From Aquisalinus luteolus (lineage in GTDB: Bacteria; Pseudomonadota; Alphaproteobacteria; Caulobacterales; Parvularculaceae): DNA of 64,000 bases. The stretch covers positions 57,972-121,971 of the forward strand of contig NZ_VCJR02000006.1 in the NCBI RefSeq assembly GCF_009712425.2, given 5' to 3'. This document shows positions 25,434-34,235 of the stretch, piece by piece (the first letter of the stretch is position 1; every line of letters starts with the position of its first letter). A program made the translations under genes and the position numbers. Below the pieces are notes generated by a model, which did not search any database, had not been told where the DNA came from, and saw only the letters and a program-made list of their open reading frames with translations.

Positions 25434-26063
25434 ATGGCTTTTCACGACATCCGCTTTCCCGTCGATATTTCCCTGTCCTCCGATGGCGGGCCGGAACGGC
25501 GCACCGACATCGTCACCCTTTCCTCCGGACACGAGGAGAGGAACTCCCCCTGGGCCGGGTCGCGGCGGCGGTTCAATGCCGGCTATGGCATCAAGTCGCT
25601 GGCAGAAATCGAACAGGTCATCGCCTTTTTCGAGGCCCGCCACGGGCGGCTTCATGCCTTTCGCTGGCGCGATCCCTTCGACTGGAAATCCTGCAGCATA
25701 GCCGATGCGCCTCAACCGGACGACCAGCCCATCGGCACCGGGGATGGTGAGGCAACGCAGTTTCAACTCGCCAAGACATATGTCAGTGGCGGGCATGGCC
25801 ATACCCGTAAGATCACCAAGCCGGTCGATGGGACGGTCGTGGTTGCCGTCAATGGTGTAACTGTTGATCCGGGTAACTACGGCATCGACGAAACGACCGG
25901 TCTCATCACTTTCGACACGGCCCCGGCGGATGGCGCGGCGATCACCGCCGGGTTCGAGTTCGACGTCCCGGTGCGCTTTGACAGCGACACGCTGTCGATC
26001 AGCCTTGCCGCGCTAAAGGCTGGCGACATTCCCAACATTCCGGTCATCGAGGTGTTGTCCTGA
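25434..26063 (+). CDS. GTA distal tail protein (g12), DUF2460 family
   Basis: A 209-residue DUF2460/TIGR02217-type protein, the Dit-like ring at the tail tip. FHDIRFPVDISLSSDGGPER at the start, NAGYGIKSLAEIEQVIAFFE, and FRWRDPFDWKSC are strong family markers. AAGGAG at 25420-25425 lies upstream of the ATG, so it has its own good initiation site after the 108-base gap left by the inserted gene. It may need a promoter of its own if the insertion disturbs read-through. The stop overlaps the g13 start by one base. Confidence 0.95.
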   Translation: MAFHDIRFPVDISLSSDGGPERRTDIVTLSSGHEERNSPWAGSRRRFNAGYGIKSLAEIEQVIAFFEARHGRLHAFRWRDPFDWKSCSIADAPQPDDQPIGTGDGEATQFQLAKTYVSGGHGHTRKITKPVDGTVVVAVNGVTVDPGNYGIDETTGLITFDTAPADGAAITAGFEFDVPVRFDSDTLSISLAALKAGDIPNIPVIEVLS

Positions 26064-26959
26064 TGCGTATCATTCCGCCCGCCCTCCAGACCCATCTCGA
26101 CTCAGGCACGACCACGCTTGCCACCTGCTGGCGGCTGACGCGCAGCGACGGCACCGTGTTCGGCTTCACCGATCATGACCGGGCGCTGGTCTTCGACGGC
26201 ACAACTTTCGCCGCAATGACCGGCGGCACGCTCTCCGCGCTGGAAAGCTCCGCCGGGCTATCGGTCGACAATGCCGATATCGAGGGGGCCTTCAACGCCG
26301 TCGCCTTGACGGCGGCTGATCTCGATGCCGGGCGCTATGATGGCGCGATGCTGGAAGTATGGCGTGTCAACTGGCAGGACACGGACCAACGCGTGCTGCT
26401 GAAGACCGGCACGCTGGGTGAGGTCCGCCGGGGCGGTCAGTCCTACACCGCAGAATTGCGTGGCCTCGGCGCGCGCCTCGACGAGGAGACGGGCCGCGTC
26501 TATCAGCATGGCTGTGACGCCGTGCTTGGCGATGCGCGCTGCGGCGTCGATATTGACGCTCCCGCTTACAGGGGCAGCGCCACGGTCAGCGCTGTGCCGG
26601 GCCATGACCACGGAAGGGGCGAGATCGCCGTCACCGGCCTCAACGCCTTCGCCGATGGCTGGTTCACCCATGGGCTTGTCACCTTCACGAGCGGGCAGAA
26701 TGAGGGCCTGCGCGTGCCTGTCCGCCGCCATGTCGCGGGCACAACCCACAGGCTGATCCTGTGGCAGCTGCCGCGCCGCCCGGTCGCCGAGGGCGATACA
26801 CTCACCGTCACCGCCGGATGCGACAGGCGCTTTGCCACCTGCCGCACGAAATTCTCCAATGGGCTCAATTTCAGGGGCATGCCGCATATTCCGGGCAATG
26901 ATTTCGTCACGCGCTATCCGGTCTCCGGCGAGCCGAACACAGGGGGCAAGCGCTCATGA
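26063..26959 (+). CDS. GTA tail hub protein (g13), DUF2163 family
   Basis: A 298-residue DUF2163/TIGR02218 protein forming the tail hub. Four spaced cysteines in its C-terminal half (C151 and C160 in HGCDAVLGDARCG; C253 and C260 in AGCDRRFATC) resemble the metal or iron-sulfur ligands of lambda gpL-type hub proteins; that ligand role is inferred. FGFTDHDRALVFDGTTF is the usual N-terminal mark. It overlaps g12 by one base and g14 by four. Confidence 0.94.
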   Translation: MRIIPPALQTHLDSGTTTLATCWRLTRSDGTVFGFTDHDRALVFDGTTFAAMTGGTLSALESSAGLSVDNADIEGAFNAVALTAADLDAGRYDGAMLEVWRVNWQDTDQRVLLKTGTLGEVRRGGQSYTAELRGLGARLDEETGRVYQHGCDAVLGDARCGVDIDAPAYRGSATVSAVPGHDHGRGEIAVTGLNAFADGWFTHGLVTFTSGQNEGLRVPVRRHVAGTTHRLILWQLPRRPVAEGDTLTVTAGCDRRFATCRTKFSNGLNFRGMPHIPGNDFVTRYPVSGEPNTGGKRS

Positions 26960-27402
26960 GCATACCCAACGGACCTTCACGGGAGGAGATCGTCGTCGCC
27001 GCCCGCGACTGGCTGCGCACACCCTATATCCATCAGGCGAGCTCAAAAGGGGCAGGCACGGACTGTCTCGGCCTCGTGCGCGGCCTCTGGCGTGAGCTTT
27101 ATGGCGAGGAGCCGGAAGCCCCGCCGCCCTATACGCCGGACTGGATCGAGCGCCATGGCGATGAGCGCCTGTTGGCCGCCGCCAGCCGCTGGATGGTGTT
27201 GCGAAATGACGGCGCCCTTGTTCCCGGCGATGTCGTTCTCTTCCGTGTCGTGCCGGGCGGCCCAGCCAAGCATATGGGCGTGCTGATGGGCGATGATCGC
27301 TTCATCCACGCCTATGCCGGGCGGGCCGTATGCGAGAGCTGGCTATCGCGCTGGTGGAAGGCACGCATCGCCGGTCTCTACGCCTTCCCCGGCGTCGAAT
27401 AA
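26956..27402 (+). CDS. GTA tail-tip NlpC/P60 peptidase (g14)
   Basis: A 148-residue cysteine peptidase of the phage cell-wall peptidase type (TIGR02219). Catalytic Cys37 is in GTDCLGLVRGLWR and His106 in AKHMGVLMGDD, with FIHAY supplying the next conserved His. It should open the recipient peptidoglycan during delivery. The start overlaps g13 by four bases and the length matches RcGTA g14. Confidence 0.95.
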   Translation: MSIPNGPSREEIVVAARDWLRTPYIHQASSKGAGTDCLGLVRGLWRELYGEEPEAPPPYTPDWIERHGDERLLAAASRWMVLRNDGALVPGDVVLFRVVPGGPAKHMGVLMGDDRFIHAYAGRAVCESWLSRWWKARIAGLYAFPGVE

Positions 27403-27427
27403 CAGCTTTCAGTAAGAGGATCATTTC

Positions 27428-30400
27428 ATGAGCCAACTCGTCATCACTGCCGGGCGCATCGCCGGCGGCGCTGCCAGAAGCCTTGGCCGCGGTCTCGCCT
27501 CCGGCATCGCCAGGGGCGCAGCGGCTTACGTTACCGGTCAGGCGGAAAATCTCATTTATGGCCCGGTCAAGCGCCAGCGTACAGGTCCGCAGGTCGATGC
27601 CTTCCGCCTGCAGACGGCAAGCGAAGGCACGCCCATCCCCGCCGTCTATGGCCGTACGCGATTGTCGGGAGAGATCATCTGGGCGTCGGATTTCCTCGAA
27701 ACCGTTTCCACCGACACGACGACAAGAGGCGGGAAGGGCGGCGGCACCCGCCGCCCGGTGGAGACGACCACCACGACGTACCTATATTCCGTCTCCCTCG
27801 CCATCGGCCTGTGCGAAGGCGAGATCAGCCGAATCGGGCGGGTCTGGGCCGATGGCAAGCCGGTCAGCCTTCAGAACTACACTCACCGTCTCTATACGGG
27901 CACGGAGGACCAGTTGCCCGACAGCGCCATCGAGGCGGTGGAGGGGGCAGGCCTCGCGCCCGCCTATCGCGGCCTTGCCTATGTCGTGTTCGAGGATTTG
28001 CCGCTGGCCGCCTTCGGCAACCGCATCCCGCAATTCTCCTTCGAGGTCGAGTGCCCACTGACGAGTGAGGACGGCGCCAGTCTTGAGAACGCCGCCCGGG
28101 CTGTCTGCATGATTCCGGGGTCAGGCGAGTCTGCCTATGCGACCACGCCAGTACTCGTCGATGATGGCGAGGGCGTAACCCGGCAGGAGAATGTCAACAA
28201 CAATGCCGGCGGCACGGACCTTGTCGCCTCGGTCCGTGCGCTGACGGAGACGCTGCCTGCCTGTTCCAAAGTGGCGCTGATCGTCTCCTGGTTCGGTACC
28301 GATTTGCGCGCAGGCTTCTGCGAGGTGAAGCCCGGTGTCGAGCTGGCCGACAAGGACACGACGCCGTTCCAATGGTCCGTGGGCGGCACGAGCCGAGAGG
28401 ACGCCCATGTTGTCTCGACCATTGATGGCCGCCCGGCCTATGGCGGCACGCCGTCAGACCGCTCGGTCGTCGAGGCGATCCAGCATCTGAAGGCGCAAGG
28501 CTTCGAGGTGCTGTTCTATCCCTTTATCCTGATGGATATCGCGCCGGGCAATGCGCTGCCTGATCCGGACAGCGGTACATCCGGTCAGCCGGCCTTCCCG
28601 TGGCGCGGGCGCATCCGGCCAGGCAGTCTCGACAAGACCGCTGCCGCGCGGACCGCCGTCAACGCCCTGTTCGGCACGGCTGGGCCATACGATTTCTCCG
28701 TGTCCGGTATCAGCGTCACCTATACCGGCCCGGCTGAGTGGGGCCTCAACCGCATGATCCTGCATTATGCTCATCTGGCGAAGGCGGCGGGCGGTGTCTC
28801 GTCCTTCCTGATCGGGTCGGAGATGCGCGGGCTGACGCGTACCCGCGCCGGGGCGGGGGCGTATCCGGCAGTGGAAAAATTCATCGCGCTGGCGGCGCAG
28901 GTCCGCACTGTGCTGGGCGTCTCTACAGAGATTTCCTATGCCGCCGACTGGTCCGAATATGCCAGCTACCAGCCTGTTGACGGGTCGGGCGATGTGCTGT
29001 TCCCGCTCGATGCTCTGTGGGCGGACGGGAATATCGACTTCATCGGCATCGACAATTACTTGCCGCTCGCCGACTGGCGCGACGGGCAGGGCCATCTTGA
29101 CGCGCAGCTCGGCTGGCGTAGCCCGTATGAGCTTGCCTATCTGCAAGGCAATATCAGGGGCGGTGAAGGCTATGACTGGTACTATGCCACCGACGCCGAC
29201 CGCGCGGCGCAACTGCGTACACCCATAGACGATACGGCCCATGGCGAAGACTGGGTCTTCCGCCCGAAGGACCTGTGGAATTGGTGGGCCAATGTCCACC
29301 ACGAGCGCCCCGGCGGCGTGCGCAATGCCAGCGAGACACCTTTCGTGCCGCGCGCCAAGCCGATCCGCTTTACCGAGCTTGGCTGCGCCGCGATCGACAA
29401 GGCCGCGAACCAACCGAATGTTTTCTTCGATCCGAAAAGTTCCGAAAGCGCCTTGCCGCATTTCTCCAACGGTAATCGAGACGATTTCATCCAGCGCCGC
29501 TTCATCGAGGCGCACTTGTCTTTCTGGTCCGAGGTTGAGAACAACCCGGTCTCGCCCATTTATGGCGGGCCGATGGTCGATATTTCGGGCATCTATCTAT
29601 ACGCCTGGGATGCGCGGCCTTTTCCTGATTTCCCGGCGCGTACGGAGCTTTGGTCCGATGGCGACAACTGGACCTTCGGTCACTGGCTGAACGGGCGGGC
29701 AGGGCGCGTGCCGCTGGGCCAACTGACGGCAGCAATCGCCGGGCGCACAGGGCTGACCGAGATCGAGACCGGCGCCTTGCAGGGCCTCGTCACCGGTTAT
29801 GTCATCGACCGGCCGATGAGCCCGCGTGCGGCGCTGGAGCCGCTGCTCGGGCTCTATCAGGTCGATGCGCTGGAAACCGCGACCGGTATCTCCTTCGTGC
29901 CGCGCGGCGGTGAAGCAACGCTCACGATCTCGCCCGACCGCCTTGTCGCAGGCGAAGGGGAGCCCTTTGAACTGACCATGGCGCAGGCCGGTGACCTGCC
30001 AGCGGCGCTTGAAATCGCCTATCTTGATGACGGGCAGGATTATGCCCTCTCCGTCGCTGGCGTGCGGCAATCCTACTCCATCAGCAAGCGGACGGTCAGC
30101 CTCGATGCGCCGGTGATCATGGAGACAGGCGAGGCCGAAGGCCGGGCCCGGGCGCTGATTGCCGACGCCATGGTCATGGCTCGCGCCGCCAGCTTTGCCC
30201 TGCCGCCATCGATGATGGCACTGGAGCCGACCGATGTCATCGCGTTCGACCTGCCGGAAGGCGCAGTGACATTGCGCATCGGTGAAATCCTCGACGGTCA
30301 GGCGCGGCAGGTCCAGGCGGTCGCGACGGCGCCCGGCATCTATGGCATCGACATCGCGGCCTCCCGCCGCCGCACGGAGGCGCCGCCCGCAAGCTATGGC

Positions 30401-31324
30401 GCGCCGGTGTTCGAGCTTGTCGACCTGCCGCTGCTGGGATCGGGCGACACGCCCTCGCTCCATGCCGCGGCCTATGCCAGCCCCTGGCCGGGTGGCATCG
30501 CCGTCTATCGCGAGACGGGCGGCGACCCGGTGCTGGAGGAGATACTCGAAGCGCCAGCCCGCATGGGCCGGTTGGAAGCGGACCTGCCCGCCGGCCCGAC
30601 CGGGCGCTGGGACAGGGCATCGTCCCTCCGTATGCGCCTGTCGAGCGGCACGGTCTCATCGGCGACGGAAGAAAACGTGCTCGCCGGGGCGAATGGCCTC
30701 GCCGTACAGTCCCTGACCGGCGAGTGGGAAGTGCTGCGCTTTGCAACCGCCAGCCTGCAGCCAGATGGCAGCTGGTTGCTGACCGATCTTCTGCGCGGGC
30801 TTGCCGGTACGGAGGGGGAAGCCATGGCTGGCGCTGAGGCGGGTGCCCGCGCAATCCTGCTGACCAGCGCCGTCGAGGCGTTCTCCCTGCCGGTCGAAGC
30901 GCGGCTCCTTCCTGTTACCCGGCTGGCCGGACCGCGCCAATATGCGCCCGACAGCGACGCCTACGTCACGCGCACCGATACCCCGCAGGGTCTCGGCTGG
31001 CGGCCACGCTCTCCGGTATTCCTAAAGGCAGAGGTGGTCAGTGGCGGGATCGCGATCAGCTGGATACGGCGCACACGGATCGGTGGCGACAACTGGGAAG
31101 TCGAGGAAGTCCCCCTTGGTGAGGACAGCGAGTTCTACGATATCGACATTCTGGACGGTGAAAGCCTGAAGCGCACGCTCACCTCGACCGTCCCTGCGGT
31201 GATATGGGATGCGGCGATGATTGCGGCAGACTTCCCCTCAGGAGGCACGGTGACCATTCGCGTCGCCCAGCGCTCTGCCATTTTCGGGCGGGGCCGGGCC
31301 GCGACAATCACCGTCAGCCTTTAG
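27428..31324 (+). CDS. GTA megatron host-contact protein (g15)
   Basis: A 1298-residue tail-tip protein. The N-terminus is a Gly/Ala-rich hydrophobic segment (GGAARSLGRGLASGIARGAA). Next come the tail-fold domain (GTPIPAVYGRTRLSGEIIWA), a GTA TIM-barrel domain (ISYAADWSEY, IDFIGIDNYLPLADWRDG, RFTELGCAAIDKAANQPNVF), and a phage tail-like C-terminal part. In RcGTA the homologue sits under the hub and contacts the recipient surface. It is full length and unbroken. A good AAGAGGA site precedes the ATG. No terminator is visible behind it. Confidence 0.95.
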   Translation: MSQLVITAGRIAGGAARSLGRGLASGIARGAAAYVTGQAENLIYGPVKRQRTGPQVDAFRLQTASEGTPIPAVYGRTRLSGEIIWASDFLETVSTDTTTRGGKGGGTRRPVETTTTTYLYSVSLAIGLCEGEISRIGRVWADGKPVSLQNYTHRLYTGTEDQLPDSAIEAVEGAGLAPAYRGLAYVVFEDLPLAAFGNRIPQFSFEVECPLTSEDGASLENAARAVCMIPGSGESAYATTPVLVDDGEGVTRQENVNNNAGGTDLVASVRALTETLPACSKVALIVSWFGTDLRAGFCEVKPGVELADKDTTPFQWSVGGTSREDAHVVSTIDGRPAYGGTPSDRSVVEAIQHLKAQGFEVLFYPFILMDIAPGNALPDPDSGTSGQPAFPWRGRIRPGSLDKTAAARTAVNALFGTAGPYDFSVSGISVTYTGPAEWGLNRMILHYAHLAKAAGGVSSFLIGSEMRGLTRTRAGAGAYPAVEKFIALAAQVRTVLGVSTEISYAADWSEYASYQPVDGSGDVLFPLDALWADGNIDFIGIDNYLPLADWRDGQGHLDAQLGWRSPYELAYLQGNIRGGEGYDWYYATDADRAAQLRTPIDDTAHGEDWVFRPKDLWNWWANVHHERPGGVRNASETPFVPRAKPIRFTELGCAAIDKAANQPNVFFDPKSSESALPHFSNGNRDDFIQRRFIEAHLSFWSEVENNPVSPIYGGPMVDISGIYLYAWDARPFPDFPARTELWSDGDNWTFGHWLNGRAGRVPLGQLTAAIAGRTGLTEIETGALQGLVTGYVIDRPMSPRAALEPLLGLYQVDALETATGISFVPRGGEATLTISPDRLVAGEGEPFELTMAQAGDLPAALEIAYLDDGQDYALSVAGVRQSYSISKRTVSLDAPVIMETGEAEGRARALIADAMVMARAASFALPPSMMALEPTDVIAFDLPEGAVTLRIGEILDGQARQVQAVATAPGIYGIDIAASRRRTEAPPASYGAPVFELVDLPLLGSGDTPSLHAAAYASPWPGGIAVYRETGGDPVLEEILEAPARMGRLEADLPAGPTGRWDRASSLRMRLSSGTVSSATEENVLAGANGLAVQSLTGEWEVLRFATASLQPDGSWLLTDLLRGLAGTEGEAMAGAEAGARAILLTSAVEAFSLPVEARLLPVTRLAGPRQYAPDSDAYVTRTDTPQGLGWRPRSPVFLKAEVVSGGIAISWIRRTRIGGDNWEVEEVPLGEDSEFYDIDILDGESLKRTLTSTVPAVIWDAAMIAADFPSGGTVTIRVAQRSAIFGRGRAATITVSL

Positions 31325-31440
31325 GCCCGCTTATCGCCACCCTTGAAAAACCGGATGAAAAACAGACATATGGAACATTCCATGAAACAGGCCGTATACT
31401 CCCTGAACGGCTCTATTCCGGTACTAAGAAGGACTTCGAC

Positions 31441-32397
31441 TTGGCTAAAGACCCCTATACGGTTCTGGGCGTACACAAATCTGCGGATCAGGACACGATC
31501 CGCAAGGCCTATCGTGCGCTTGCCAAGCAGTATCACCCGGACCGCAATCCCGGCGACAAGTCTGCCGAGGACAAGTTCAAGGCTGCCTCCGCCGCGTTCG
31601 AGATCGTCGGCGACAAGGACAAGCGCGCGAAATACGACCGCGGCGAGATCGATGCCGACGGCAATGAACGCGCCTTTGCCGGGCGCGGCTATGGTGGCGG
31701 TGCAGGCGGCCCGGGCGGTTTCCGCGCCGGCGCTTATGGCCATCCCGGTGGCGGCCAGTCGCGCACCTATCGCTCCACCGGCGGTGCCGGTTTCGAGGAT
31801 ATCTCCGATATCTTCTCCGAGATGTTCGGCGGTGGCGGTGCGCGGGCCTCGGCTCCGCAACAGGGCCGCGATGTGCGCTATCGCATGGAGGTGGATTTCC
31901 TCGAGGCGGCACGCGGCAATCGCAAGCGGGTGACCATGCCCGACGGGCGCACGCTCGATATCAATATTCCGGAGGGCCTGCGCGACGGCCAGTCCCTGCG
32001 CCTGCGTGGCCAGGGCGAGCCGGGGATGAATGGCGGCGAACCCGGCGATGTCTATGTCGATGTCACGGTCAAGCCGCACCGGTTTTTCAAGCTGGAAGGC
32101 GACACCGTCACCCTTGACGTGCCGGTCACCCTCAGCGAGGCCGTGCTGGGCGGAAAGATCACCATCCCCACCGTTCATGGTGAGGTCTCGATTGCCGTGC
32201 CCAAGAGCGCCAGTTCCGGCACGGCCCTTCGCCTGCGGGGCAAGGGGCTGAAGAATTCAAAGACCGGCACCCATGGCGACCAGATCGCCCGCCTGCGCAT
32301 CGTCCTCCCCGACAAACCGGACGAGGCCTTGGAAGAATTTGCCAAGAACTGGGATGGCGATCGCGAAGACGACCCCAGATCGAAGCTAAAACTATAG
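31441..32397 (+). CDS. cbpA: CbpA-like J-domain co-chaperone
   Basis: A 318-residue class B J protein. The J domain (about 1-70) includes HPDRNP; a Gly-rich linker follows (about 80-140) with FEDISDIFSEMFGG, and the C-terminal substrate-binding domains carry no zinc-finger cysteines. It would recruit DnaK. The start is TTG at 31441, decoding as MAKDPYTVLGV, because AAGAAGGA at 31427-31433 is ideally placed; the frame stays open upstream into g15 but that part is not protein-like. It is unrelated to GTA function by known biology. Confidence 0.92.
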   Translation: MAKDPYTVLGVHKSADQDTIRKAYRALAKQYHPDRNPGDKSAEDKFKAASAAFEIVGDKDKRAKYDRGEIDADGNERAFAGRGYGGGAGGPGGFRAGAYGHPGGGQSRTYRSTGGAGFEDISDIFSEMFGGGGARASAPQQGRDVRYRMEVDFLEAARGNRKRVTMPDGRTLDINIPEGLRDGQSLRLRGQGEPGMNGGEPGDVYVDVTVKPHRFFKLEGDTVTLDVPVTLSEAVLGGKITIPTVHGEVSIAVPKSASSGTALRLRGKGLKNSKTGTHGDQIARLRIVLPDKPDEALEEFAKNWDGDREDDPRSKLKL

Positions 32398-32480
32398 GCT
32401 CGGCTATTGCGCCGCCCGCCCGACACACTTTACCCTTGATAGTTGCTGATTGTCTCGACAGGCAACAAGGGGCGGCACAC

Positions 32481-34004
32481 TTGATTGGATCCGCAAAGGA
32501 AGAAAAGCTTTTAGCGCTGTTCCAGGCCGTTCCGGCGGACCTGTTGCGCGGCCTTTACGCTGCCTTGGGCAAAAGCGTTTCGGGCGAAAAGAGTGCTTCC
32601 GGCGATGTCGATACCATCCTGCTGCGCCTGATCGGTGACGCCGCCGCAGGGCGCGGTATCGAGCTTGGCAATCAAGAAGCGATGGCTGAAGAGATCGATA
32701 GCGAAGAACCGCTGATGCTCGATGCCGATAGCGAGGAGGCGGAAGACAGCGATGAGCTGTCTGTCTTCACCCCGCCGCGCAACGCGATGCATGCCTTCTT
32801 CCTGCCGTTCGAGTCGCTGATCATCGATCCGCCGCGCTATGCCGGCCGCATCGATGGCTATCTGTGCTCGACGTCGCTGCCCGGTATATGGCGTATGCTG
32901 AATGACGAAGGCTCCGGCGCCGTCATCCGTGATATCTGGATGCGGGCAGAGCTGGAAGGGGCAGACCAGCCGGAAGAATATTACCGCCATATCACCAGTG
33001 AAATGCATGCAGCAGCCCGCGTGATCGTCGATAATCTCTGGGTTCGCGCCCGCGAGGACAAGGCAACGCGCCGCGCGCTCGTTTCACGGCTCGGTGGAGA
33101 GACCGGCCTTGGCGACTTCGCCGAGCTGCAGAAAATGCTGCCGCTCATCCTGTCATTCCAGGGGGAGTTCAACAAGGTTCGTCCCCTGATCGACCAGCGA
33201 CTGAAGGCCAATGCCGGGGATATCGCCGCCCATATCATGGACGTTCATCGCGCCAGGCCTTCGCTCGCGACCTATCTGCAATTCGCGATCCTGTCGAATC
33301 TCGAACAACCCTGGCAGGCGCTATGGCTGCATGCTGCCCTGAACGAGGCTGCGCAGGAAGAAGGGCGGCAAAAGCCCGTTTCCCTGATCGCGCGTCATTT
33401 GCTTTCTGTACTCGACCTGCAAAGCGACTGGCTCGCGCGACGCGTTACCTCAGAGGCGGGAGAGGCAAGTGCCCTCGACCCGTTCCTCGGCTTCTCCGAA
33501 CTCTTGTCGGGCATTATCGGCAAACGCTCGCTCCTTGGCGGCGAGGAGCTTGAAGACCGGCTAGACGACCTGGTCGAGGCTGGTTCCGACATGTTCGAGC
33601 AGTTGATCGAAACCGCCGCCGGTTCGCTTGAAGCCGTGTTGCGGGTGCGTGCCGACGATTCCGATGGCGATGTGCCCGACCTGTCCTGGCAGACCGGTTC
33701 AGAAGAGGTTCGTCGTCTTGTCCGCATCGGGCATGACGCCGCCCATTTCCTGCAGGCCGGCGACATGATGGCGCCGCTCTATGGCAAGAGCGAGGTCTGG
33801 CGGTCACTGCATCGCGAGACGGTCACTTTCTTGGACCAGTATCTCGGCCAGGTGATCAGGCGGTTGCAATCACTCTCCGGTCCGGAACTGGAGGATTATG
33901 CAACGCGTGCAGCCTTCCTTTTGCCGATCGCCGAACTGCTGGGCAGCGAGGGGGCAAAGGTCTCCCTTCAGGACGCACTTGAGCAGGCAAAGCTCGCCGC
34001 CTGA
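32481..34004 (+). CDS. Helical protein of unknown function with an acidic linker
   Basis: A 507-residue protein that I do not recognise. It appears soluble and mostly helical. Residues about 65-95 form a strongly acidic stretch (EEIDSEEPLMLDADSEEAED). No catalytic motif or signal peptide is visible. TTG at 32481 has AAGGGG eight bases upstream and is preferred to TTG at 32436, which has no ribosome-binding site. It follows the J protein by 83 bases on the same strand. By length and fold it could be a scaffold, but nothing in the sequence fixes a role. Confidence 0.75.
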   Translation: MIGSAKEEKLLALFQAVPADLLRGLYAALGKSVSGEKSASGDVDTILLRLIGDAAAGRGIELGNQEAMAEEIDSEEPLMLDADSEEAEDSDELSVFTPPRNAMHAFFLPFESLIIDPPRYAGRIDGYLCSTSLPGIWRMLNDEGSGAVIRDIWMRAELEGADQPEEYYRHITSEMHAAARVIVDNLWVRAREDKATRRALVSRLGGETGLGDFAELQKMLPLILSFQGEFNKVRPLIDQRLKANAGDIAAHIMDVHRARPSLATYLQFAILSNLEQPWQALWLHAALNEAAQEEGRQKPVSLIARHLLSVLDLQSDWLARRVTSEAGEASALDPFLGFSELLSGIIGKRSLLGGEELEDRLDDLVEAGSDMFEQLIETAAGSLEAVLRVRADDSDGDVPDLSWQTGSEEVRRLVRIGHDAAHFLQAGDMMAPLYGKSEVWRSLHRETVTFLDQYLGQVIRRLQSLSGPELEDYATRAAFLLPIAELLGSEGAKVSLQDALEQAKLAA

Positions 34005-34235
34005 CGGTCCGTCCCGGTTAACATTCCATTTATTCTGTTAAAACAGTCACTTGCGTGCAGTGTCCATTACTAAGATGTAACTCCTGCGACACGGTCATGT
34101 AAGAGTAATGTCACCATATTACAGGGGAAGTTGGCTGCCAGTGGGGCTGGCCGGAACTAGAGATAACCGTCTCGCTGCCCTCCGCTTCGAAAAACCGGGC
34201 AGGTTTCGGATCAAACTGGAGATAAGGGTAAGAAG

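Noticed and set aside
17018..31324. Interpretation of the particle genes as an active temperate prophage
   Set aside because: No integrase, attachment-site repeats, repressor, replication or lysis genes are visible, and gene order is that of RcGTA.
31204..31440. 5' extension of the J-domain protein frame into g15
   Set aside because: The extension has no J-protein homology; the TTG at 31441 with a perfectly spaced SD gives the normal MAKDPY-like start.
34018..34032. Possible CtrA site (TTAA, seven bases, TTTA) before degP
   Set aside because: It has one mismatch and lies about 200 bases from the start codon in an AT-rich stretch, so it may be chance. I did not list it as a feature.
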